Origin: Deltaproteobacteria bacterium
Lineage (GTDB): Bacteria > Myxococcota_A > Polyangia > GCA-2747355 > JADLHG01
Length of the DNA: 64,000 nucleotides
Assembly (NCBI GenBank): GCA_020848905.1
Contig: JADLHG010000031.1
Location: forward strand, 186,001 to 250,000
Direction of reading: 5' to 3'
Every line of letters starts with the position of its first letter. Within the stretch, counting starts at the first letter, position 1. The position numbers and the translations under genes are program-made. This document shows positions 34,915 through 43,548 of this stretch, one piece after another. Below the pieces are notes generated by a model that saw nothing but the letters and a program-made list of their open reading frames with translations, had not been told where the DNA came from and did not search any database.

Positions 34915-36348
34915 ATGGCGAAGAGCGTGGGCCTGAGAGCGCAGCTCCTGGGAGGGCTGGCCGTGATTCTGCTCGTCGCCACGCTGTCGGTGGGGGCCAT
35001 CACGGGGTGGGCCACCCGGCAGCAGGCCCTCGCGGCGCGCCTCGAGCAGGCGCGCGTCCTCGGGCGGGGGTTAGGGGCTGCGGCCGCTCCTCTGCTTGAT
35101 GCGGGCCCGTCCGGTGCGGCGGCGCTTCGGCGGTGGGCCACGGCGCTCGCCCCGACGCCCGCCATCCGCTCCGTGCTGGTCCTCGATCGGGGGCGGCGCG
35201 TCCGGGCGGTGGTCGGCGAGCGGCTCGGTGCCGCGGGGAGCGACGCCCTCGTGCGACGCGCGCTGCTCACCGAGCAGGAGCAGGTGCAGGAGCTCGAAGG
35301 AGCGGAGCCGGTCGTCGAGGTCGTGACGCCGCTGCTCGGGGCGCGCGGCGCGATCGGGGTGCTGCGGCTGGTGGTCCCGCTCGGCGCCGAGGGTCCGAGC
35401 TGGCCCACGCTCTTCTGGATTCTCATGGCCGTGGACAGCGCCGTGCTGATGCTCTTCGTGGGGCTGGTCCTGAGCCGGTACGTGGCGCGACCCGTGGAGC
35501 GCTTGCAGCGGGCCGCGGAGCGGGTGGCGCGAGGCGACCTGGAGGTGCGTCTCGAGGAGAAGGGCGCGTACGAGCTGACGTCCCTCGCGGCGTCCTTCAA
35601 CAGCATGACGGGGGCGCTGCGGGGGCAGCTCGCGCGGCTCGAGGAGCAACGGCAGCACCTCATCCGGTCGGAGAAGCTCGCCTCGATCGGGCGCCTGGCG
35701 GCCGGGGTGGCGCACGAGGTGGGAAACCCGCTCCAATCGATCGTGGGATTCACCGAGCTTTTGCTCGCGCGCCGCGAGCTTCCCGAGGAGCAGCGGGACG
35801 CGCTCGGTCGCATCCAGGCCGAGGCGCAGCGCATCCACGAGATCGTGCGCGAGCTGCTCGACTACTCGCGGCCGGTAGAGGAGGCCGTCGAACGGACCAG
35901 CCTCGGGGCGGTGGTGGAGCAGGCCCTCGCGCTCGTCGGGCCGCAGCAGCGCTTCAGGCAGGTGACCGTCGAGCGCGTGGGTCTCGAGAACCTGCCCTTC
36001 GCGGCGGCGAGCGCGTCACGGCTGGTGCAGGTGCTCGTGAACCTGCTGCTGAACGCGGCGGACGCCCTGGATGGGCGCGGGCGCGTGCGCCTCGAGGCGC
36101 GCCTCGTAGGGGGAGGGTCCATCGAGCTGCGCGTGAGCAACGACGGCCCGCCGATCCCGCCTGCGGATCGCGGCCGCATCTTCGACCCGTTCTTCACCAC
36201 CAAGTCCCCCGGCCAGGGCACCGGCCTCGGGCTCGCCGTCTCGCAATCGATCGTCGAGTCCTTCGGCGGTCGGCTCGTGCTGGCCGACGAGCCCGACGGA
36301 GAGACGACCTTCGTGATGTCGTTGCTGGTGTGGGTCGAGGAGCGGTAG
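34915..36348 (+). CDS. Orphan sensor histidine kinase, NtrB-like
   Basis: A 477-residue membrane kinase. The first transmembrane helix is at residues about 10-32 and the second at about 165-187 (WILMAVDSAVLMLFVGLVL), enclosing an external sensor region of about 130 residues. A HAMP linker follows (RYVARPVERLQRAAERVARGDLEVRL), then the dimerisation domain with the phosphorylated histidine in GVAHEVGNPL. The catalytic ATPase domain has the N-box NLLLNAADAL, the G1 box VSNDGPPIPP and FDPFFTTK with GTGLGLAVS. No response regulator is adjacent. Candidate operator sites lie directly upstream. The NtrC-type regulator at 16482 also lacks a kinase, so they may be partners. Ligand unknown. Confidence 0.9.
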   Translation: MAKSVGLRAQLLGGLAVILLVATLSVGAITGWATRQQALAARLEQARVLGRGLGAAAAPLLDAGPSGAAALRRWATALAPTPAIRSVLVLDRGRRVRAVVGERLGAAGSDALVRRALLTEQEQVQELEGAEPVVEVVTPLLGARGAIGVLRLVVPLGAEGPSWPTLFWILMAVDSAVLMLFVGLVLSRYVARPVERLQRAAERVARGDLEVRLEEKGAYELTSLAASFNSMTGALRGQLARLEEQRQHLIRSEKLASIGRLAAGVAHEVGNPLQSIVGFTELLLARRELPEEQRDALGRIQAEAQRIHEIVRELLDYSRPVEEAVERTSLGAVVEQALALVGPQQRFRQVTVERVGLENLPFAAASASRLVQVLVNLLLNAADALDGRGRVRLEARLVGGGSIELRVSNDGPPIPPADRGRIFDPFFTTKSPGQGTGLGLAVSQSIVESFGGRLVLADEPDGETTFVMSLLVWVEER

Positions 36349-36366
36349 CGCGGCGGCAGGCGACTG

Positions 36367-37146
<780 letters not shown>

Positions 37147-37250
37147 GGGCCTAACGGGCGTAACTCATGATGGTTTTCAGAAAAATATGTCAGGTGGCGG
37201 GAAGTGTCAACCAACCTTGCGTCTACATTCCGTGGAAAAGGGGCCCTGCC

Positions 37251-37280
37251 TTGACACCTCTTCTGGCGGATCCCTAAGAT
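37251..37280 (+). promoter_or_regulatory. Promoter of the cinA-thpR-recA operon
   Basis: TTGACA (37251-37256) and TAAGAT (37275-37280) lie 18 bases apart. Transcription would start near 37287, about 23 bases before the GTG start of cinA. A LexA-type box was not found by eye. Confidence 0.5.
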
Positions 37281-37309
37281 GCGCGCACTTTAAGAGCGGG
37301 GCCCCCATC

Positions 37310-38632
37310 GTGCAGCCGACAGCGGAGATCCTCACCATCGGCGACGAGTTGCTGCGGGGGGACCTCGTCGATACCAATTCGGGCTGGCTCGCTACGCGCC
37401 TCGGGCAGCTCGGGCTACCGGTAACCCGCATTACCTCGGTGGGGGACGACCTTCCGGCGCTGGTGGCGGCGCTCGAGGAGGCGGCAGGTCGGGCACGGGT
37501 GCTGCTCGTGAGCGGTGGCCTCGGGCCGACGGATGACGACCGCACCTCGGCGGCGGTGGCGCAGGCGGCCGGCGTGCCTCTCGAGCTGGATGCCGCGGCC
37601 CTCGAGACGATTCGGGCGCGCTTCGCCGCCGTGAACCTGGCCTTCACCCCGAACAACGAGAAGCAGGCCTACATCCCGCGCGGCGCCCGGCTGCTCCCGA
37701 ACGCGCGGGGCACCGCTCCGGGCTTCTCCGTGCGTGTCGGCGCGTGCGACGTCTGCTGCGTGCCGGGAGTGCCCTCGGAGATGCGGGGCATGTTCGACGC
37801 GGAGATCGCCCCCGCGCTCGAGCGTGAGCTCGGCCTCGCCCCGGTGCGCGTGCGGACCCTGCGTACCTTCGGCCTCTCCGAGTCGAAGGTGGACCACGAG
37901 CTGCGTGACCTGCTCTCGGGCGCGGCCGCGCCGGGTGTTCAGGCCTCGGTGCACTACCGGGCGCAGTTCCCCGAGACCCACGTGATCCTGGTGGTCCGGT
38001 CCGACGCGGGGAGCTCGGCGGGAGCCGCCGACGCGGCGCTCGGGGCGCTCGAGGCGGAGGTGCGGCGCCGGCTGGGGGCGAACGTCTATGGAGCCGACCG
38101 CGAGACCTTCAGCGAGGCCGTCGTGGCGGCGCTGAAGGGGGCGGGGGCGCGCGTGGCGCTCGCGGAATCCTGCACGGGCGGGCTCGCAGCCGACCTGCTC
38201 ACGCGGGCCTCGGGGGCGAGCGAGGTCTTCGAGCTCGGCCTCGTGACGTATGCGAACGCCTTCAAGACGTCGCTGCTCGGGGTCCCCGAGGCGGTGCTCG
38301 CCACGCACGGCGCGGTGAGCCAGCCCTGCGTAGAGGCCATGGCGGCGGGCGTGCGCGAGCGAGCAGGGGCGACCCTCGGTCTCGCCATCTCGGGGATCGC
38401 CGGTCCGACGGGGGGCACCCCCGACAAGCCGGTAGGCACGGTGCACTTCGCGCTGGCCAGCGCCGCCGGCGTGCGGCACCTCGAACGGCAGTTTCGCTAC
38501 GGGGAACGGGATCGCATCAAGCTCCTCGCGGCGTACGTGGGGCTCTGGCTGGTCTATCGGGCCGCGCGTGGGGAGCTCACCGAGCCGGGCGACCTGCTCC
38601 AGGGGCGCTGGACCAAGGAGACGTCGCGATGA
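37310..38632 (+). CDS. cinA: CinA: competence/damage-inducible protein, nicotinamide mononucleotide amidohydrolase
   Basis: A 440-residue protein with the two usual parts. The N-terminal MoCF-type domain starts at TAEILTIGDELLRG and holds VSGGLGPTDDD and the VPGVPSEMRGMF segment. The C-terminal CinA domain (residues about 270-430) starts at LAESCTGGLAADLLT and contains AISGIAGPTGGTPDKPVGTVH. The C-terminal domain deamidates NMN to nicotinate mononucleotide in the NAD salvage cycle. GTG 37310 gives the family start; earlier in-frame ATGs extend into the leader of the divergent phosphatase. It overlaps thpR by 4 bases (ATGA). Confidence 0.95.
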   Translation: MQPTAEILTIGDELLRGDLVDTNSGWLATRLGQLGLPVTRITSVGDDLPALVAALEEAAGRARVLLVSGGLGPTDDDRTSAAVAQAAGVPLELDAAALETIRARFAAVNLAFTPNNEKQAYIPRGARLLPNARGTAPGFSVRVGACDVCCVPGVPSEMRGMFDAEIAPALERELGLAPVRVRTLRTFGLSESKVDHELRDLLSGAAAPGVQASVHYRAQFPETHVILVVRSDAGSSAGAADAALGALEAEVRRRLGANVYGADRETFSEAVVAALKGAGARVALAESCTGGLAADLLTRASGASEVFELGLVTYANAFKTSLLGVPEAVLATHGAVSQPCVEAMAAGVRERAGATLGLAISGIAGPTGGTPDKPVGTVHFALASAAGVRHLERQFRYGERDRIKLLAAYVGLWLVYRAARGELTEPGDLLQGRWTKETSR

Positions 38633-39300
38633 AGCCTCTCGAGCGGGTGCGTGCCTTCGTGGCGGTGAACCTTCCCGCGGAAGCGGTGACCCGAGTGGCG
38701 GAGCTGCAGAGGCAGCTCAAGCCCAAGGCGGCGGGGCTCGGCCTGCGCCTCGGCTGGATCTCTCCGGCCAACCTGCACGTGACGCTCAAGTTCCTGGGGG
38801 AGATCCCTCGCGAGGTCGTCCCCGCCATCTCCGCCGCGCTCGAGCGGTGCGTGGCCGGGATCGAACCCCTCCCGGTGACGGTGCAGGGGGTCGGTGCCTT
38901 TCCGAGCCCCGCGCGGCCGCGCGTGATCTGGGTCGGGGTGCAGAGCCCCGGAGGCGCGCTCGAGAAGCTGGCCGCCCGCGTCGAGCATGCGCTGGGGGAG
39001 CTGGGTTTCTCTCCGGAGGCCCGTCCCTTCCACGCCCACCTGACGATCGGGCGCGTGCGGGAAGGGGGGGGGGATCTCACCGCTGGTGCGCCGGAGGCGC
39101 CGGTTGACCAGTGCGCTCTCAGCGAGCTGGTGTTATATCAGAGCGTTCTTTCGAGCCGCGACGCCGAGTACACGCCCCTCTTTCGACTCCCGCTTCCGCA
39201 GCCGCCGCGCGCCGCGCGCGAGCGAGCGGAGCGTCGAGCCGAGGAGTCCTCGCGCGACGGCGAGGAAGGCTCCGAGGACGCCCGGGACGACGACACGTAA
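38629..39300 (+). CDS. thpR: RNA 2',3'-cyclic phosphodiesterase (LigT/ThpR)
   Basis: A 223-residue 2H phosphoesterase. Both catalytic HxT motifs are visible: HVTLKFLG (near residue 48) and HLTIGR (near residue 138). It hydrolyses 2',3'-cyclic phosphates at RNA ends, or in reverse joins 2'-5' bonds. The last 40 residues are a charged tail rich in Arg, Glu and Asp, not part of the fold. It sits between cinA (4-base overlap) and recA, a well-known arrangement in bacteria. Confidence 0.93.
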   Translation: MKPLERVRAFVAVNLPAEAVTRVAELQRQLKPKAAGLGLRLGWISPANLHVTLKFLGEIPREVVPAISAALERCVAGIEPLPVTVQGVGAFPSPARPRVIWVGVQSPGGALEKLAARVEHALGELGFSPEARPFHAHLTIGRVREGGGDLTAGAPEAPVDQCALSELVLYQSVLSSRDAEYTPLFRLPLPQPPRAARERAERRAEESSRDGEEGSEDARDDDT

Positions 39301-39331
39301 CCGACGCTGGACGACGAGATAGGAGACGCAC

Positions 39332-40471
39332 ATGGCCATGGAGACCGTGACCCGAGACAAGACCATCGAGCTCACCCTCGCCTCGATCGAGAAGCAGTTC
39401 GGCAAGGGCGCGATCATGCGGCTCGGGGACGCCGACCGCCTGGTGAAGGAGCTGGAGGTGATTTCGACGGGCTCCCTGGCCCTGGACATCGCGCTCGGCA
39501 CCGGCGGACTGGCGCGGGGCCGGATCATCGAGGTCTTCGGGCCGGAGTCGTCGGGGAAGACGACCCTTGCGCTGCAGGTCATCGGACAGGCGCAGCAGCT
39601 CGGCGGAGTTTGCGCCTTCATCGACGCCGAGCACGCGCTCGATGTGGGCTACGCGAAGAAGCTCGGCGTGAAGATCGAGGACCTGCTGGTCTCGCAGCCG
39701 GATTGCGGTGAGCAGGCGCTCGAGATCGCCGAGATGCTGGTGCGCTCGGGGGCGGTGAGCGTGATCGTGGTGGACTCGGTCGCGGCGCTCACGCCGAAGG
39801 CCGAGCTCGAGGGGGAGATGGGCGACTCGCACATGGGGCTGCAGGCGCGGCTCATGAGCCAGGCGCTCCGCAAGCTCACGGCGACGATCTCGAAGAGCGA
39901 GACGCTGGTCATCTTCATCAACCAGATCCGCATGAAGATCGGCGTGATGTTCGGTAGCCCCGAGACCACTACCGGCGGGAACGCGCTCAAGTTCTACTCC
40001 ACGGTGCGCATCGACATCCGGCGCGTGGGGGCGATCAAGCAGGGCGAGGAGGTCGTGGGCAGCCGCACGCGCGTCAAGATCGTGAAGAACAAGCTGGCCG
40101 CGCCCTTCAAGCAGGTCGAGTTCGACATCATGTACGGCGAGGGGATCAGCTACGAAGGGGACCTCGTGGATCTCGGAACGCAGCACGAGGTGGTGGACAA
40201 GAGCGGCGCCTGGTTCGCGTTCAAGGGCGAGCGTATCGGTCAGGGACGCGAGAACGCGAAGCAGTTCCTGAAGGACCATCCGGAGACGGCCGAGGCGATC
40301 CGCAAGGAGGTGCTGAAGAAGGTCGGCCTGATCAAGGAGGCCGACGCGGCGCCGGCGGCGAGCGCGGCGGTCGAGGCCGCGCCGGGCAACGGAGACAAGG
40401 CCAAGGCCAAGGAGGCCAGGGCGGCGACGCCGATCAGCGCTGCTCCGACGGCGGCGAAGGCCAAGGCCTAG
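39332..40471 (+). CDS. recA: Recombinase RecA
   Basis: A 379-residue RecA. The Walker A motif [13 protein letters not shown] is at residues about 69-81; the [10 protein letters not shown] Walker B, the loop region with [12 protein letters not shown] and the [26 protein letters not shown] stretch are all intact. RecA forms filaments on single-stranded DNA, exchanges strands and triggers LexA cleavage. The C terminus is an Ala/Lys-rich tail, unlike the acidic tail of Escherichia coli RecA. AGGAGACGCAC precedes ATG 39332. The 31-base gap from thpR suggests one transcript. Confidence 0.98.
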   Translation: MAMETVTRDKTIELTLASIEKQFGKGAIMRLGDADRLVKELEVISTGSLALDIALGTGGLARGRIIEVFGPESSGKTTLALQVIGQAQQLGGVCAFIDAEHALDVGYAKKLGVKIEDLLVSQPDCGEQALEIAEMLVRSGAVSVIVVDSVAALTPKAELEGEMGDSHMGLQARLMSQALRKLTATISKSETLVIFINQIRMKIGVMFGSPETTTGGNALKFYSTVRIDIRRVGAIKQGEEVVGSRTRVKIVKNKLAAPFKQVEFDIMYGEGISYEGDLVDLGTQHEVVDKSGAWFAFKGERIGQGRENAKQFLKDHPETAEAIRKEVLKKVGLIKEADAAPAASAAVEAAPGNGDKAKAKEARAATPISAAPTAAKAKA

Positions 40472-40550
40472 CTGCCGGCGTAGCTGCCGGCCCGAGGCGT
40501 GTTGGACCCCAGCCGGATGGGAGGGATCCCGCGACCGAGCTGACCCGTCG

Positions 40551-40907
40551 TCAGGCCGCGTCGGCGTACCAGACCAGGCCCATTCCCACCCCCTTGTCGG
40601 GGTGCTCGCCCGCCCAGACGACCTCGGCGCCGATCGAGACGAGCTCTCCGCTCGAGGGGAGCTGGATCGTCAACTCGACCGCCGTGCCCGGGTCGAGCAG
40701 CCGCGGGGTGTGCACGAACGCGCCGCGGAAGCTGAGCTCCACGACGCGCCCGATGGTGTCCGACGGCTGGTCGTCCGCGAGGTGCCCGTCGGGCAGGCGC
40801 AGGAGCAGCTCCATCTCGGCGTTCAGGCGCTGCGCGTGGCGTCGCTCGGGTCCGCTGCTGGGGTACATCGTCGTCACGGCGTTTCTCCCGGTGAGGGTGA
40901 CATCCAC
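40551..40907 (-). CDS. PilZ-domain protein, possible c-di-GMP receptor
   Basis: A 118-residue single-domain protein. The first c-di-GMP motif RxxxR is present (RHAQR, near residue 23). The second motif, usually [D/N]xSxxG, reads ELSFRG, with glutamate at the first position; binding may thus be weaker. The beta barrel continues through [24 protein letters not shown] to GVGMGL. Single-domain PilZ proteins pass c-di-GMP signals to partner proteins. ATG 40865 is an alternative start. It lies just downstream of the pseudogene on the same strand. Confidence 0.82.
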   Translation of the reverse strand: MDVTLTGRNAVTTMYPSSGPERRHAQRLNAEMELLLRLPDGHLADDQPSDTIGRVVELSFRGAFVHTPRLLDPGTAVELTIQLPSSGELVSIGAEVVWAGEHPDKGVGMGLVWYADAA

Positions 40908-40919
40908 GTTCAGCGTGCC

Positions 40920-41906
40920 ACGGCCTTCGCGTAGAGCGAAATTTCCGGTCCGGAGCGGACGGTAAAGGAGCCGCCGGGTAGCGCGCGCAGACCGCCGCGT
41001 ACTCCGACCTCGAGAGGAAGCCGTCGATCACCGCGGCCCGGGTCGCCACCTGGCCGAGCCAAGACAGCCAGCCGGCATGTCCGGCGGCGTTGGGGGGACG
41101 CTGGAGCAGTCCGAAGTAGAGGTCGGTGACCAGGTCGGAGTTCGTTCGCGCACGACGCACGCACTCGGCCGAGGTGGCGAACGCGCGTCCGAGGCTGATG
41201 CAGGTTGCGGTACCCGCGTTCCCTGCGGCGAGCCAGCCCGCGTAGCCCGGCGCATCGGCCGCGCGGTCGAGTAGCCCGGTAGAGGTGGGTCACGCAGTGG
41301 CCTCGCGAGAGGCTGGCTTTGGTCGCGAGGTGTGGCGAGGACGTGGTTTCGCGTCGGTCGCACGCATTCAGTAGCCCCGACCGGCGGATGGAAGGACATT
41401 GACCTGACGCATCACGGAGCTCCCGTTGGCCTCGACGGGCACGCAGGCGCGCGGCTGGCCGCAGCTCGGGACCCCCTCGGTCACGACGAACGCGATCTGG
41501 TTCGGGATGCCCAGTAGCCCCTGCCGCTCGAGCTCGGCGAGCACGTTGTGCTCCGTGTTCTGCGTGTGGCAGCCCTCGCCGGAGCCCCAGCAGGTGCCCG
41601 GATCGCGGTGATCGCGATACCCGTTCGAGAGAGAGCGCGACGCCGTAGAGCCGAACCTCGTCGATCACCCCCTGGTAGGCGTTCCACGAGGGGTGGTTGC
41701 CGATCGTGAGCGGACGTGTGGAGACCTGCGGCGCCGGATCGACTGCTGCGCGCGCCGCTCGGCGACTCGTCTCGGACGACGGTTCCGGTGGGGGTCTCGT
41801 CGAGGCCCCCCGCACAGGCTGCCAGAGGGAACAGGACGGCGAGCGCGAGAGCGTGCCGGCACGGTCGCGTGAAGGGGGGGCTCGATCGAAGGAACGGGCT
41901 TCGCAT
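40920..41906 (-). pseudogene. Frameshifted lipoprotein remnant with LamG-like and DUF4214 parts
   Basis: One decayed gene read in at least four frame changes and one in-frame stop. From its 5' end: a lipoprotein leader (41906 to about 41750, lipobox LAAC); a LamG/concanavalin-like tail (about 41735 to 41622, with IDEVRLYGVALS); a cysteine-bearing segment (about 41620 to the TGA at 41368-41370, with HTQNTEHNVLAEL and GIPNQIAFVV); a piece ending in VTHLYR (about 41375-41279); and two DUF4214 units (41274 to about 40920, with LLDRAADAPGYAGWL and LVTDLYFGLLQRPP). VTHLYR and LLDRAAD belong to one DUF4214 motif split by a frameshift. Most of the LamG domain is missing, so there was at least one larger deletion. 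Its ancestor was probably a large surface lipoprotein. Confidence 0.7.
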
Positions 41907-42001
41907 AGGCGCCTCCTTGCGCACTGTCGAGCGCTGCGCGAGGGTCTACGGAGTCGCCCCCTGCGTGTCGCGTCGCCGTCCGGTGCTGCAAGAAGGCTGA
42001 A

Positions 42002-42045
42002 GCACCGCACGTGCCAATCTCCTCTGGGCGGGATTCACTTGGCAC
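42002..42045. promoter_or_regulatory. Inverted repeat with a sigma-54-like site, divergent gap
   Basis: GTGCCAA (42011-42017) and TTGGCAC (42039-42045) form a 7-bp inverted repeat with a 21-base spacer, in the gap between the pseudogene and the cysteine-rich gene. On the minus strand the left arm with its neighbours reads TTGGCAC, five bases, GTGC (down to 42002), one base off a sigma-54 -24/-12 site pointing at the pseudogene. The rest of 41907-42199 shows no gene. Confidence 0.35.
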
Positions 42046-42199
42046 TTCGAGGCGGTGGCCTGTCGTTGGAGGCGCCGCGACCTTTCCGCTCCGCGTTGCC
42101 CCGGCGACACGGGTGGCACAGCGCGTATCCCGACGGGAACGACGCCACCTGCGGCGCCGCCGTGTGGTATCCTCGCCGCTCACTTCAAGGAGGACGACG

Positions 42200-42496
42200 A
42201 TGAAGAACTGGATCGGATGTCTGGCGGCGTTCGCGTTGACGCTGGGCGTAGGGCTGGGGCTGAGCGGGACGGCGGCGGCGGACGGCTGCTACATCTGCAC
42301 CTCGGGGAGCTCCTGCGGGCAGTACTGCCGCCACTCGGGTCCCGACACGCAGAAGGCGCGTGAGGCCTGCAAGGCGCGCGGGTGCAAGATCGGCGGCACC
42401 GCGTCCTGTCCCACCGCGGCAAACGTCAAGATCTGCCGCGCGCCGGTGCGCTCGGACCTGATCCCGGTCGCCTGGCTGCACCCGTCCGTTCGCTAG
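42200..42496 (+). CDS. Small secreted cysteine-rich protein
   Basis: A 98-residue protein with a strong ribosome binding site (AAGGAGG, 9 bases before ATG 42200). The signal peptide is clear (LAAFALTLGVGLGLSGTAAA, cut about residue 27). The mature part of about 70 residues holds eight cysteines: a CYIC pair, SSC, QYC, EAC, RGC, ASC and KIC, enough for four disulfides. The pattern suggests a compact secreted domain such as a toxin, inhibitor or adhesive peptide, but no family was recognised. It is divergent from the lipoprotein pseudogene and converges on the ankyrin gene. Confidence in coding is good; function unknown. Confidence 0.8.
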   Translation: MKNWIGCLAAFALTLGVGLGLSGTAAADGCYICTSGSSCGQYCRHSGPDTQKAREACKARGCKIGGTASCPTAANVKICRAPVRSDLIPVAWLHPSVR

Positions 42497-42527
42497 CCCC
42501 CCTCGCCGGGCGCGCGAGACGCCCCCG

Positions 42528-43496
42528 TTACTTACCGCCACACGCGCGACCCACCGCCTTCGTCGAGGCCACCTCGGCCACCGTCTGATCCTTGTCGGTC
42601 TTGGCCGTCGGGTCCGCACCCTTCTGACGCAGGAGACGGCAGAGCGACACGTCGCCGGAGGCCGCGGCGAAGTGGAGCGCGGTCCAGCCGGGGTAGTACT
42701 GCCCGGCGGTGCGCGTGGTGACCTTCGCCCCCCTGGCGATGAGCTGTCGTGCGACTGTCGCGAGGCCCTTGTGGAGCGCCAGTTCGAGCGGGGTGAAGCC
42801 CTTGTAGTCGGGCTCGCCGCCGAGAACCCCGTCGACGCGGGCTCCGCGCCGGAGCAGTTCCTCGGCCAGCGCGGGCAGCTTGCGCAGGATCGCGAAGGCG
42901 AGCGGCGTCCAGTGGCCACCTGCGTCGGCGTGCACGTTCGCACCCTTTCTCAGCAAGTGCAGCGCTGCGGGGCCGTGCGCGCGGTCGAGCGCGTTCACGA
43001 GCGGGGTGTAGCCCTGGGCGTTGCGCGCCTCGAGGGCGGCGCCCCTAGCGAGCAGGAACTCCACCGTCGCGACGTGGCCCCCGAGGACCGCGTGGTGCAG
43101 CGGCGTGTGTCCCGAGCGGTCCGTGCTCTCCAGGCCGAGGCCCGCCGCCAGAGCGCGTTCGGTCAGCCAGACCAGGCCCCCGTGTGCCGCGGCGTGGGCC
43201 AGGTTCAGGCGGTGGTGCGTCAGTGCCTTCACGCTCGCGCCCTTCCCCAGCAGGTAGCGGGCAACCGGGGCGTGTCCTCTGGTCGCCGAGACGAGGAGCG
43301 CCGTGATCGCGTCGTCGCCGGGGGCGTCCACCTTCGTGCCGCTGTCGACCAGGGCGCGCACCTTGGTCAGGTCTCCGGCCGCCGCCGCTTCGTGGAGCGG
43401 AAAGGCGCCGGGGAGGGGCTTGGCTCCCTCCGCGGGCGTCGCCCAGGCGAGGCCCACCGCCCAGCCGAGACAGGCCACGGGTACTGCGCGTCTCAT
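42528..43496 (-). CDS. Exported ankyrin-repeat protein
   Basis: A 322-residue protein with a signal peptide (VACLGWAVGLAWATPAEG) and about eight ankyrin repeats of roughly 33 residues, e.g. HTPLHHAVLGGHVATVEFLLARGA, YTPLVNALDRAHGPAALHLLRKGA and WTALHFAAASGDVSLCRLLRQKGA. Ankyrin stacks bind other proteins. Periplasmic ankyrin proteins are sometimes linked to catalase or secretion systems, none of which is next to it here. AGGAGACGC precedes ATG 43496. It is the last of the minus-strand genes behind the Gld-type operon (52-base gap to the DUF4340 gene) and might be in the same transcript. Confidence 0.85.
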   Translation of the reverse strand: MRRAVPVACLGWAVGLAWATPAEGAKPLPGAFPLHEAAAAGDLTKVRALVDSGTKVDAPGDDAITALLVSATRGHAPVARYLLGKGASVKALTHHRLNLAHAAAHGGLVWLTERALAAGLGLESTDRSGHTPLHHAVLGGHVATVEFLLARGAALEARNAQGYTPLVNALDRAHGPAALHLLRKGANVHADAGGHWTPLAFAILRKLPALAEELLRRGARVDGVLGGEPDYKGFTPLELALHKGLATVARQLIARGAKVTTRTAGQYYPGWTALHFAAASGDVSLCRLLRQKGADPTAKTDKDQTVAEVASTKAVGRACGGK

Positions 43497-43548
43497 GCGT
43501 CTCCTGTCGTGAAGGGGTCCTGCTCGTTGATACGGCCGGACCGGTGCG

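Noticed and set aside
40468-41160. An intact minus-strand gene of 230 codons with a DUF4214 unit
   Set aside because: Only its first third is DUF4214; the rest runs out of frame through the PilZ gene. It is the last readable part of the pseudogene.
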